This document shows, piece after piece, positions 53,561-61,271 of a stretch of 64,000 nucleotides of DNA. Origin of the DNA: Chitinophaga filiformis (GTDB lineage Bacteria > Bacteroidota > Bacteroidia > Chitinophagales > Chitinophagaceae); NCBI RefSeq assembly GCF_021646545.1, contig NZ_JAKIRP010000004.1, positions 434,001 through 498,000 of the forward strand, in the 5' to 3' direction. The notes below the pieces were generated by a model. It was given only the letters and a program-made list of their open reading frames with translations. It had not been told where the DNA came from and ran no database searches. A program made the translations under genes and the position numbers. The number at the start of each line of letters is the position of its first letter. Position 1 is the stretch's first letter.

Positions 53561-54067
53561 ATGAAATTGGCAGAAGCAAAAGCACAGTTTATACAGACCT
53601 GGGGATCTTTGGGCGCTCAATGGGGTATTAACCGCACCATGGCCCAGATCCATGCCTTGCTGATGATCATGCCTGATCCGCTGAGTGCCGACGATATCAT
53701 GGCGGAACTGAATATTTCCCGTGGCAATACCAATATGAACGTGCGGGAGCTGATCAACTGGGGACTGGTAGAACGTGTGCTGATTCCCGGGGAGAGGAAA
53801 GAATATTTTACCGCCGAAAAAGATATCTGGAAGGTAGCTACTGAAATTGCCAGGGAGAGAAAACGCCGCGAGCTGGATCCTATTCTCAAAACCCTGAACC
53901 AATTGCAGGATGTGGAAGGAGATACAAAAGACAAACACGTAAAAGCCTTCAAAGAGTCCATTCAGGGTATTAATAAGTTTGCCCACCAGACAGACAAGGT
54001 GATCAACTCTTTCGTAAAGGCCGAGGAGAGCTGGTTCTATGGCACCCTCATGAAATTATTCAAGTAA
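53561..54067 (+). CDS. GbsR/MarR-family transcriptional regulator
   Basis: A 168-residue DNA-binding regulator of the GbsR-like branch of the MarR superfamily. The opening WGSLGAQWGINRTMAQIHALL and the winged helix (PLSADDIMAELNISRGNTNMNVRELINWGLVERV, cited at its recognition part NISRGNTNMNVREL, then the wing GERKEYFTA) are typical. The C-terminal half is a long helix that should form the dimer. A palindrome over its own promoter and a second copy just downstream point to negative autoregulation and to control of something to the right. Effector unknown. Confidence 0.92.
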   Translation: MKLAEAKAQFIQTWGSLGAQWGINRTMAQIHALLMIMPDPLSADDIMAELNISRGNTNMNVRELINWGLVERVLIPGERKEYFTAEKDIWKVATEIARERKRRELDPILKTLNQLQDVEGDTKDKHVKAFKESIQGINKFAHQTDKVINSFVKAEESWFYGTLMKLFK

Positions 54068-54085
54068 TATTTTTTTGTCTATATG

Positions 54086-54108
54086 TTTCACTTTTTATTG
54101 AAAGTTCA
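54086..54108 (+). promoter_or_regulatory. Second GbsR-type operator
   Basis: This 23-bp segment matches 53498-53520 at 21 of 23 positions and keeps the palindrome with one change (ACTTTT-N4-GAAAGT). It lies between the regulator gene and a short frame (54132-54182, MKNIIGRLPRRRYHII) and the CoA-binding-protein gene. A good -7 box is not visible at the right distance, so its target is unclear. Confidence 0.5.
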
Positions 54109-54264
54109 GAAACAGTATTAATCCGCCTACCATGAAAAATATTATCGGCCGACTGCCAAGGCGTCGGTATCACATCATATAGATGATTATGGTTTAATGT
54201 TTGCTCTTCATAGAAAGTACCTGCCGGGGTTTATACCCTGGCGGGTACATTTAAAGGATTGTTT

Positions 54265-54633
54265 ATGAACGACAAGAAACTCACGGTTGTATTAGGCGCT
54301 TCCCCCAACCCGGCGAGATATAGCTACCTGGCTGTATCCAGATTGGCTGCACACGGGCATCCTGTACTTGCTATCGGCAAAAAGGAGGCGCAGATAGGCG
54401 ACATTCCCGTTACGAAAGAGCATCCGGTACAGGCAGATGTGGACACTGTTACCCTGTATATGAATCCTGTGCTACAGCGGGAGTATTACGACTATATCCT
54501 GCAATTGCACCCGAAGCGCATTATTTTCAATCCGGGTACAGAGAATGAGGAACTGGCCACATTAGCTGAAAATAAAGGCATTGAAACAATGGAAGCCTGT
54601 ACGCTGGTGTTGTTGAGTACCGGCCAGTATTAG
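54265..54633 (+). CDS. CoA-binding protein (YccU-like)
   Basis: A 122-residue single-domain Rossmann-like protein of the CoA-binding family. TVVLGASPNPARYSYLAVSRLAAHGHPVLAIG shows the glycine-less nucleotide loop of this group (GASPNPARYS), and NPGTENEELATLAENKGIETMEACTLVLLS is the C-terminal signature ending in an active-looking Cys (MEACT). It starts at the ATG at 54265; a TTG two codons upstream is less likely. Function in the cell is unknown. It follows the second operator of the GbsR-like regulator. Confidence 0.9.
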   Translation: MNDKKLTVVLGASPNPARYSYLAVSRLAAHGHPVLAIGKKEAQIGDIPVTKEHPVQADVDTVTLYMNPVLQREYYDYILQLHPKRIIFNPGTENEELATLAENKGIETMEACTLVLLSTGQY

Positions 54634-54838
54634 TTGATGGCCCGGTATGCACTCCTTTGAAATGTTATCCTCTTCCGGAATAAGATGCCGTTAATTCTTG
54701 CTTTCTCTCATCTGATTGCTGATTAATTTTTGTATATTACTTACAATATTCCCCCTACCAGCAAGGATTTATAACGACAGAACGGCATAAATGTAATCTT
54801 AACTACCACGCCTATTCACTCTAATCATATATATTATC

Positions 54839-55312
54839 ATGAAATGGAGAAGATTCAACGGCGAACCGATTCATTTGCCCATTAAGGAAGAAGTACGCCA
54901 GGCAATTGTCCGGGAAACCGGAAAGGGCTTTCACTTAAAAGTGTGTATTGGCACGGACTCACAGGTAAAAGGTGCAGAAACAGAATTTGCAACAGTGATC
55001 GTTTTCCTGCGTGAAGGACATGGAGGTTTCATGTTCATCCACAATGACAAAACACGCGACTCTTATTCCATCAAAGAGCGTATGCTCATTGAAGTAGCGA
55101 AGAGTATTGAGATCGCCTATGAACTGTGTGACTTGTTCACCGAATATGATGTGGACATGGAAGTACATGCAGACATTAACACGAACCCCCAGTTCAAGAG
55201 TAACCTGGCCCTGCGTGAGGCGATGGGTTATATACTGGGAATGGGATTTGCCTTCAAAGCAAAACCAGACGCCTTTGCCAGCAGCTGCTGTGCGGATAAG
55301 GTAGTGAACTAA
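54839..55312 (+). CDS. RNase H-like YkuK/DUF458-family protein
   Basis: A 157-residue protein of the DUF458 (B. subtilis YkuK) family, predicted to have an RNase H-like fold; no activity is known to me. The first strand carries KVCIGTDSQVKG with the family's conserved GTDSQ, followed by TEFATVIVFLREGHGG, the KERMLIEVAKSIEIAYEL helix, and VDMEVHADINTNPQFKSN with acidic residues at the second strand. Its end (AFKAKPDAFASSCCADKV) is also family-typical. It is a single gene followed by a good terminator. Confidence 0.88.
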   Translation: MKWRRFNGEPIHLPIKEEVRQAIVRETGKGFHLKVCIGTDSQVKGAETEFATVIVFLREGHGGFMFIHNDKTRDSYSIKERMLIEVAKSIEIAYELCDLFTEYDVDMEVHADINTNPQFKSNLALREAMGYILGMGFAFKAKPDAFASSCCADKVVN

Positions 55313-55334
55313 GCCTGCAGGCTGATATTACTTT

Positions 55335-55377
55335 CCCCGCTGTCAGGATGCGCTCTTCCGCATCCGGGGGCTTTTTT
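55335..55377 (+). terminator. Terminator of the YkuK-like gene
   Basis: A stem GGATGCG/CGCATCC, extended by CCCCG/CGGGG with a bulge, is followed by six T. Confidence 0.85.
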
Positions 55378-55735
55378 CCCCCAGAAAAAATCGATACAGA
55401 TCTCCATGTTGCCTACCCACAGCATGGATTATATAACACATGTCAATACCTGTTATAAACGGGCTGCAAACACGTTAAAAGTGTCCGCAAAGGGCATTTC
55501 CCAGCCAGGTGGGGCTTTGTGGCGGGGGAACGCAAATTCCGCTGAAATATTGTAATGTTAACTCTTTGTAAAAACAGGCGTATGAAACGCAGTACAGGAC
55601 GCATTCTGCGTGTATTGTCCTTTAAATTTACCTTTTCTTCTTCCGGCCAGGAGGCTTTAATTTAAAAAAAAATGCTTAATTTATACTTGTTATACTGATA
55701 TACTGTTATACTGATTTACTGAATAGCTGTCGAAC
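55378..55735. other. Non-coding region before the small lipoprotein gene
   Basis: About 360 bases with no credible gene. It contains a partial repeat CGCAGTACAGGACGCA / GCGTGTATTGTCC (about 55589-55621), an A/T-rich tract, and an 8-bp tandem repeat next to the downstream gene. Confidence 0.5.
55691..55722 (+). repeat. 8-bp tandem repeat in the lipoprotein promoter
   Basis: Four head-to-tail units TATACTGA, TATACTGT, TATACTGA and TTTACTGA end 13 nt before the lipoprotein ATG at 55736, with a degenerate TATACTTG just upstream. Gain or loss of units would change promoter spacing. Confidence 0.75.
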
Positions 55736-56140
55736 ATGCGTGCCTACATAACTGTCATACTACTGTTAGTATTTGCCAACTCCTCGTGCAAAAAAGAGAC
55801 TATCTCAGACACTTCTTCCCAAAAGCTGCAGGGCAGCTGGAGACTATTATATTCCAGCCCTTCCGGGGCCAAAGACCTGGTCAAACATGACACTACGTCT
55901 TCAGAGATCCTGAAATTCGATGGCAACAATATGCTCACCTATAGCCGTGGTTCGCTCATTTCCCGGGAAACATTCCTGATGGCCCTGAAAAGCGATCATC
56001 AGCCCTACCTGGTAACGGACAGCGATCCCTGGAATCCACGGATATTCAGCTGCAAGATTACGGGGACTGATACCTTGTCCCTGTTATCGGTGCATTCCAA
56101 TGTTCATATTGGCCGTGTGTATTTAAGGGTAAAGCCTTAA
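55736..56140 (+). CDS. Small lipoprotein of unknown function
   Basis: A 134-residue protein with a lipoprotein signal peptide (MRAYITVILLLVFANSSC, Cys18 as the lipidated residue, followed by KKE). The mature part LQGSWRLLYSSPSGAKDLV...EILKFDGNNMLTYSRG resembles the small lipocalin-like lipoproteins common in Bacteroidota (a GxW motif near the start of a beta-barrel), but no family is certain. Anchored probably in the outer membrane or inner leaflet. The 8-bp tandem repeat directly upstream may make its expression variable. Convergent with engB, 19 nt away. Confidence 0.8.
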   Translation: MRAYITVILLLVFANSSCKKETISDTSSQKLQGSWRLLYSSPSGAKDLVKHDTTSSEILKFDGNNMLTYSRGSLISRETFLMALKSDHQPYLVTDSDPWNPRIFSCKITGTDTLSLLSVHSNVHIGRVYLRVKP

Positions 56141-56159
56141 GTAATTACTACCGGGCGGG

Positions 56160-56768
56160 CTAGGCAATGGCCCGGAATTCCGTATTCATTTCGTCTATCG
56201 TTGACAGGATCGCATCTCTTCCTGTCTTTTTCACCGTGCTGGTTACAAAATGAGCCGGGAGGAATTCCCAGGATTCCCTGAGCTTATTCAGGAACGCCTT
56301 GATATTCCGGCTGGTCTCTGCCTGGGTGTTCTTATCTGCTTTTGTAAACACCAGGGAGAAAGGGATCTGCCACTCTCCCAGCTGGTTAATGAAGTCGATA
56401 TCCAGTTTCTGGGGGGTATGACGGCTGTCAATTAACACAAATACATTGACCAGGTTCTGTCTTTTACGGAGATAATTCTCTATCATCTGCTCCCACGAAC
56501 GGCGTTGCGACTGGCTAACCTTGGCAAAGCCGTACCCCGGCAGGTCCACCAGGTACCAGGCCTGGTTGATCAGGAAGTGGTTGATAAGCTGCGTTTTACC
56601 GGGTGTTCCGGACGTTTTAGCCAGCTTTTCATTGTTTGCCAACATGTTGATCAGGGAAGATTTTCCCACGTTGGAACGGCCTATAAAGGCATATTCCGGA
56701 AGGTTCGGTGTTGGACATTTCTGCCAGTCAACATTACTGATGAGGTATTCTGCGCTCTTGATGATCAT
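56160..56768 (-). CDS. engB: Ribosome-biogenesis GTPase EngB/YsxC
   Basis: Essential-type GTPase in 50S subunit assembly. From the ATG at 56768 (MIIKSAEYLISNVDW) it has 202 residues. All G motifs are present: G1 IGRSNVGKSSL, G2 TSGTPGKTQL, G3 VDLPGYGFA, G4 VFTKADK and G5 TSTVKKTG. A slightly longer start (56789) is possible but adds residues that do not match the family. Divergent from ubiE, with 80 nt between the start codons. Confidence 0.96.
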   Translation of the reverse strand: MIIKSAEYLISNVDWQKCPTPNLPEYAFIGRSNVGKSSLINMLANNEKLAKTSGTPGKTQLINHFLINQAWYLVDLPGYGFAKVSQSQRRSWEQMIENYLRKRQNLVNVFVLIDSRHTPQKLDIDFINQLGEWQIPFSLVFTKADKNTQAETSRNIKAFLNKLRESWEFLPAHFVTSTVKKTGRDAILSTIDEMNTEFRAIA

Positions 56769-56834
56769 ATTATTACTCTTCGGGCACAAAGTTCATGAAA
56801 ATTTACTTATTGCCGGCATTTCTCTATTTTCTCC

Positions 56835-56842
56835 TAACTTTG
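56835..56842 (+). promoter_or_regulatory. ubiE promoter -7 box, nearly leaderless
   Basis: TAACTTTG (TAnnTTTG) ends 6 nt before the ubiE ATG at 56849, which places the transcription start at or next to the start codon. No clear -33 box. Confidence 0.45.
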
Positions 56843-56848
56843 CGGGCT

Positions 56849-57583
56849 ATGTCAGATAAGAAGATTGTACCGTTTGCCACATCAGAACTCAGTAAGAAGG
56901 AACAGATAGCGACCATGTTCAATGACATTGCGCACCGCTATGATTTCCTCAACCATTTCATGTCTTTGGGCATTGATATCCAATGGCGTAAGAAGGCTTT
57001 GAAACAATTAAAGACCTTACAGCCCAAAAAAATGCTTGATGTGGCTACCGGCACGGGGGACTTCGCAATTATGGCGAATAAAATACTGCAACCCAATACA
57101 ATAACCGGCATTGACATATCCGAAGGCATGCTTGCTCACGGGCGTGAAAAGATCAATAAACTGGGACTATCCGACAAAATAACCCTTCAGCTGGGCGACA
57201 GTGAGACAATAAGTTTTCCAGACAAGACGTTTGATGCTATAACGGTAGCATACGGCGTACGTAACTTCGAGAATCTGGAAAAAGGACTGGCTGAAATGTT
57301 GCGTGTACTAAAGCCGGGAGGAAAACTGGTGATATTGGAATTTTCCAATCCAACCGTTTTTCCTATTAAACAATTATATAATTTATATTTTCGTTATATT
57401 ACACCGTTGATCGGGAAATGGATAGCCAGGAGTGAAGCTGCATACACCTATCTGCCAGCATCAGTGAAAGCGTTCCCGCAAGGTCAGGAAATGTGTAATA
57501 TTTTAATTAATACCGGTTTCCAAGCAGTAACATGCAAAAAGCTCACATTCGGCATCAGCTCTATTTATTGCGCATCCCGCTAG
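56849..57583 (+). CDS. ubiE: Menaquinone/ubiquinone methyltransferase UbiE/MenG
   Basis: SAM-dependent C-methyltransferase for the last step of menaquinone synthesis; in a Bacteroidota this is demethylmenaquinone methylation (MenG). The 244-residue protein shows FNDIAHRYDFLNHFMSLGIDIQWR, motif I LDVATGTGDFA, IDISEGMLAHGREKI, VAYGVRNFENLEKGLAEMLRVLKPGG and the FPQGQEMCNIL C-terminus. The start at 56849 (MSDKKIVPF) is chosen over an ATG 18 codons upstream, which would lie within the promoter. Its 3' end overlaps porT by 52 nt. Confidence 0.96.
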   Translation: MSDKKIVPFATSELSKKEQIATMFNDIAHRYDFLNHFMSLGIDIQWRKKALKQLKTLQPKKMLDVATGTGDFAIMANKILQPNTITGIDISEGMLAHGREKINKLGLSDKITLQLGDSETISFPDKTFDAITVAYGVRNFENLEKGLAEMLRVLKPGGKLVILEFSNPTVFPIKQLYNLYFRYITPLIGKWIARSEAAYTYLPASVKAFPQGQEMCNILINTGFQAVTCKKLTFGISSIYCASR

Positions 57584-58257
57584 TACTTCTCATAATCCTA
57601 TGGAATACAGGTAGCGTGAAAGCGCAGTCTGTGATGAACATGGAAGAACATGACGCCAAGCCCTATTACTTTGGTATCACACTTGCAGGCAACAATTCCA
57701 ACTTCAAGCTATATCATGATGAGATCTTCCTGAAACAGGACTCTATTATGGTAGCAGAACCGCTAAGGACCTTCGGTTTTAACCTGGGCCTGCTGGGAAA
57801 CGTGCGCCTGAGCGAGTATTTTGATATCCGCTTCAATCCGCAGTTATTATTTGCCTCTAAGAACCTCTATTATAAAGAGAATTATCCTGCAAGAGAAACG
57901 ACCAAAAACATTGAGTCTATCCTGCTCAGCTTCCCACTGCAGCTGAAATTCAAATCGGACCGTATTGGTAACATGCGCGTGTATACGATTGCGGGTCTGA
58001 AGTACGACTATGACCTTGCTTCCAATGCGAGGGCCCGCCGTGCGGAAGATCTGGTAAAGATCAGAAAAAGCGATTATGGTTATGAGTTCGGAGCCGGATT
58101 TGAGTTTTATTTCCCCAGCTTTATCTTCTCTCCCGAGTTCAAGATCAGCAACGGTATCGGTAACGTACACGTGAAAGATGAACACCTGCGTTATTCCAAT
58201 GTGATCGACAAGCTGAATTCCAGGATGATCGTTTTTTCCATCCACCTGGAAGGTTGA
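57532..58257 (+). CDS. porT: PorT, type IX secretion / gliding protein
   Basis: Component of the type IX secretion system of Bacteroidota, an outer-membrane-associated beta-barrel protein required for protease and adhesin export. The 241-residue protein has a signal peptide (LRIPLVLLIILWNTGSVKA, then QS) after a basic stretch, and a barrel with blocks YYFGITLAGNNSNFKLYHD, FNLGLLGNVRLSEYFDIRFNPQL, and YGYEFGAGFEFYFPSFIFSPEFKIS. Gene order ubiE-porT is conserved across the phylum. The first 52 nt overlap the end of ubiE in another frame, and no other Met precedes the signal peptide, so the long overlap is real and implies coupled translation. Confidence 0.94.
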   Translation: MQKAHIRHQLYLLRIPLVLLIILWNTGSVKAQSVMNMEEHDAKPYYFGITLAGNNSNFKLYHDEIFLKQDSIMVAEPLRTFGFNLGLLGNVRLSEYFDIRFNPQLLFASKNLYYKENYPARETTKNIESILLSFPLQLKFKSDRIGNMRVYTIAGLKYDYDLASNARARRAEDLVKIRKSDYGYEFGAGFEFYFPSFIFSPEFKISNGIGNVHVKDEHLRYSNVIDKLNSRMIVFSIHLEG

Positions 58258-58302
58258 GTTTCTGCCGCGTATAGTTAGTCTGGGGACAAATCGTCTATTT
58301 AC

Positions 58303-58310
58303 TATCTTTG
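58303..58310 (+). promoter_or_regulatory. pyrC promoter -7 box, leaderless arrangement
   Basis: TATCTTTG ends 4 nt before the pyrC ATG at 58315, so transcription should start at the A of the start codon or within a base or two of it. No good -33 box is visible. Confidence 0.45.
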
Positions 58311-58314
58311 CGCC

Positions 58315-59658
58315 ATGAATTACATCATCCGCAATATATCGGTGGTCAACGAAGGCACCACTACTGTTCAGGACGTATATATACAAGATGGCCGTATCGC
58401 CAGAATAGCTCCACAATTGAATGTGAGTGGTCAATACACAGAAATAAACGGGGAAGGCAAACACCTGCTGCCCGGCGTGATTGATGACCAGGTCCATTTC
58501 CGCGAACCGGGCCTTACTCATAAAGCCACCATTTATACTGAAGCCCGTGCGGCAGTTGCCGGAGGCACCACCAGTTTCATGGAAATGCCCAATACACAAC
58601 CGGCAGCACTTACACAGGAATTACTGGAAGATAAATATAAGATTGCTGCACAGCATTCACTGGCAAACTATTCCTTTTTCATGGGAGTGGCCAACGACAA
58701 TGTGGAAGAAGTACTGAAAACAAACGCTAAAAAAGATCAGATCTGCGGCGTAAAGATCTTTATGGGGTCTTCCACAGGTAACATGCTGGTGGACAATTAC
58801 ATCACACTGGAACAGATCTTTTCAGGCAGTGAACTGCTCATCGCCACTCACTGTGAGGATGAAAAGATCATAAAGGCCAATCTGGAAAAATATAAACAGG
58901 AAGTAGGTGCGGAAAATCTCACCGTAGACTATCACCCGATCATCCGCAATGAGGAAGCCTGTTTCGAGTCTTCTCTCGCTGCTATCCAGTTTGCCAAAAA
59001 ATTCAATTCAAGACTGCACATCCTGCATATTTCAACGGAAAAGGAATTACAGCTGTTCAGCAATATGCTGCCGCTTGAAGAGAAACGCATTACTGCAGAA
59101 GTATGTGTACATCACCTACATTTTTCTGCCGATGACTACGCATGGAGGGGCAACCTGATCAAGTGTAATCCGGCAATCAAAGCAGTACACAATAAACATG
59201 CGCTCTGGAAAGGCTTGCTGGATGACAGGCTGGATATTATTGCAACAGACCATGCGCCACATACCTGGGAAGAAAAACATCAGCCTTATTTACAGGCGCC
59301 TTCCGGTGTTCCACTGGTGCAGCATAGCCTGCTGCTGATGCTGGAACATGCGTCACTCGGCAATATCACCCTGGAAAAAGTGGTGGAAAAGATGTGCCAT
59401 GCACCGGCAGTATGTTTCCAGATCAAAGACAGGGGCTACCTGCGGGAGGGCTATTTTGCTGATTGTGTGATCGTTGATCTGCAACAGGCCACTATGGTAG
59501 ACAAGCAGAACGTGTATTACAAGTGTGGCTGGTCTCCTTTTGAGGAACACACCTTCCCTGCCGCTATTACACACACTTTTGTGAACGGTCACCTGGCTTA
59601 CGAAAACGGCAAATTCAACGAATCAGAACGAGGACAGCGCTTGTTATTCAACCGTTGA
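58315..59658 (+). CDS. pyrC: Dihydroorotase
   Basis: Third step of pyrimidine synthesis: closes carbamoyl aspartate to dihydroorotate. The 447-residue amidohydrolase has the class I layout: a flanking beta domain (about 1-55), then DDQVHFREPGLTHKATIYTEARAA (metal and substrate loop), FMEMPNTQPAALT, VKIFMGSSTGNML (the Lys position of the bridging carbamate in this family), ATHCEDEKII, and IIATDHAPHTWEEK with the catalytic Asp. The first His of the usual HxH motif is replaced by Gln59 (DDQVH in place of DVHVH). This substitution is, as I recall, present in other Bacteroidota dihydroorotases. Single gene with its own terminator. Confidence 0.95.
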   Translation: MNYIIRNISVVNEGTTTVQDVYIQDGRIARIAPQLNVSGQYTEINGEGKHLLPGVIDDQVHFREPGLTHKATIYTEARAAVAGGTTSFMEMPNTQPAALTQELLEDKYKIAAQHSLANYSFFMGVANDNVEEVLKTNAKKDQICGVKIFMGSSTGNMLVDNYITLEQIFSGSELLIATHCEDEKIIKANLEKYKQEVGAENLTVDYHPIIRNEEACFESSLAAIQFAKKFNSRLHILHISTEKELQLFSNMLPLEEKRITAEVCVHHLHFSADDYAWRGNLIKCNPAIKAVHNKHALWKGLLDDRLDIIATDHAPHTWEEKHQPYLQAPSGVPLVQHSLLLMLEHASLGNITLEKVVEKMCHAPAVCFQIKDRGYLREGYFADCVIVDLQQATMVDKQNVYYKCGWSPFEEHTFPAAITHTFVNGHLAYENGKFNESERGQRLLFNR

Positions 59659-59676
59659 TCATCTTATTCAACTGAT

Positions 59677-59721
59677 AAAAGAAAATGCTCTTATCGCTCA
59701 TTGATAAGAGCATTTTCTTTT
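59677..59721 (+). terminator. pyrC terminator
   Basis: A perfect 19-bp stem (arms 59677-59695 and 59703-59721) with a 7-nt loop; the arms start with AAAAGAAAA and end with TTTTCTTTT, so it works in both directions. Confidence 0.9.
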
Positions 59722-59853
59722 GTAACATTACCATTCTCTGCATTTATGGAAATGGCGGCGCATTGCATCTATACATAATTATCGGGAACAGCGCATCCCT
59801 ATGATACCAATGTTTTTTTCTATTATACGTATATTCACTAAAAATACCTGTGC

Positions 59854-61185
59854 ATGGAACTGGACAAAACAACCTACTATGATCTCTCCATATTTAACCG
59901 TGAAGAAGAATTTTCGCTGTTTCATAAATTGGACTTTACCACTACCACAGGCGGCAAGGATTACTTACGGTACCTGTACAGCAATCCTTTAAAAGATATT
60001 GCTTCCATAGAGGAGCGTCAGAAAGTGTTGCAATATATCCTGCAGCAGGAAGATAGCTGGCCGGCGGATATTATCAGTAACGGTACCATTGTCGTGATGG
60101 AAAATTATCTGGAAGCACAGATAGAGCCTATCAGCAACCCGGACGGCGTGGCTTTGCTGGTAAGTGCGCTTTTAACTAAAACCATTTTTTCGCCTGACTA
60201 TAGCTTTATCAAATTCTCTTTTACCCAGCTGCTCAATCTCCTGAAAGGATTCCGCCAGCTGGAAACGAACTTCAATACCAATCAGACACCGAAGATACTC
60301 AAGCAATTGCTGGACAGGGCACATCATCTGCTGTATCAGAAAGAATTCAATGATATTATTGTTGCCAGTGAAGGAGGCCCTGTATCGTTTGTACAGATCC
60401 TGCGGTATGACCATTACATCCGTAAAAGACAGCGGAAAACCATATCCGAGTTACTGGATATTTATCGCCGGCTGGACGCATATTATGCCATGGCAAAGGC
60501 AGTAAGACATTTTAATCTGCAATTCCCTGTTTTTGAAGATACACCTCATCCCTTTGTAGAGCTGGATAACCTGTATCATCTCATTCTGCCCAAACCAGTG
60601 GCATATGACATCACGATGAAACCACAGTCGCACTTCCTTTTCCTGACAGGGGCTAACATGGCGGGGAAAACAACCTTCATCAAGGCAGTGGGCGTAGCGG
60701 TATTCCTCGCGCATATTGGTATGGGAGTGCCGGCCGGAAGTATGAAACTGAGCTTCTTTAACGGGATCTTTAGTAACATCCAGGTACAGGACAACATCTT
60801 CAAAGGTGAAAGTTATTTCTACAATGAAGTGCAGCGTATCAAGAATACTATCATCAAAATAAATGATAACAAGAAATGGCTGGTACTGATAGATGAAATG
60901 TTCAAAGGCACCAATGTGGAAGATGCCAAGAACTGTTCACTGGCCGTGGTGAATGGATTGCTGAAGAGCACTAATTGTCTGTTCATACTGTCTACCCACC
61001 TGTACGAGATTGCGGAGGAATTACAAAATGCACAGAACATCCGTTTTAAATATTTTGAATCGCAGGTAATAGATGATAACCTATACTTCACTTATCAGCT
61101 GAAAGACGGTGTGGCAAAAGAGAAGATCGGATATCTCATTCTCAAGAGAGAGAAGGTACTGGACTTACTGAACGAGATAAAATAA
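59854..61185 (+). CDS. Short MutS-like ATPase without the mismatch-recognition domain
   Basis: MutS-family protein of 443 residues, half the length of MutS. It begins directly with the clamp/lever helices (TTTTGGKDYLRYLYSNPL, IEERQKVLQYIL) and lacks the N-terminal domain with the Phe-x-Glu mismatch finger. The ATPase domain is intact: Walker A LTGANMAGKTTFIKAV, PAGSMKLSFFNGIFSNIQVQDN, Walker B WLVLIDEMFKGTN and the His in LSTHLYEIAE. Such short MutS-like proteins are common in Bacteroidota and their role is unknown; they are unlikely to do mismatch recognition. The dimerisation helix-turn-helix lies at the C-terminus. A single gene between two strong terminators. Confidence 0.9.
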   Translation: MELDKTTYYDLSIFNREEEFSLFHKLDFTTTTGGKDYLRYLYSNPLKDIASIEERQKVLQYILQQEDSWPADIISNGTIVVMENYLEAQIEPISNPDGVALLVSALLTKTIFSPDYSFIKFSFTQLLNLLKGFRQLETNFNTNQTPKILKQLLDRAHHLLYQKEFNDIIVASEGGPVSFVQILRYDHYIRKRQRKTISELLDIYRRLDAYYAMAKAVRHFNLQFPVFEDTPHPFVELDNLYHLILPKPVAYDITMKPQSHFLFLTGANMAGKTTFIKAVGVAVFLAHIGMGVPAGSMKLSFFNGIFSNIQVQDNIFKGESYFYNEVQRIKNTIIKINDNKKWLVLIDEMFKGTNVEDAKNCSLAVVNGLLKSTNCLFILSTHLYEIAEELQNAQNIRFKYFESQVIDDNLYFTYQLKDGVAKEKIGYLILKREKVLDLLNEIK

Positions 61186-61193
61186 AATGCACA

Positions 61194-61253
61194 GAATGAA
61201 TAAATATTGGATGCAGGCCTTTCCATAAATTCGGCATCCATATTTATTCATTC
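61194..61253 (+). terminator. Long hairpin terminator after the MutS-like gene
   Basis: The arms 61194-61214 and 61234-61253 pair over 20 bp with one bulged T, followed by a T-rich stretch. It begins 8 nt after the stop. Confidence 0.8.
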
Positions 61254-61271
61254 TTAATTTTATCCTTATCT

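Noticed and set aside
57847-58599. A 250-codon frame antisense to porT and pyrC
   Set aside because: It crosses two well-supported genes, their promoter and their start codons.
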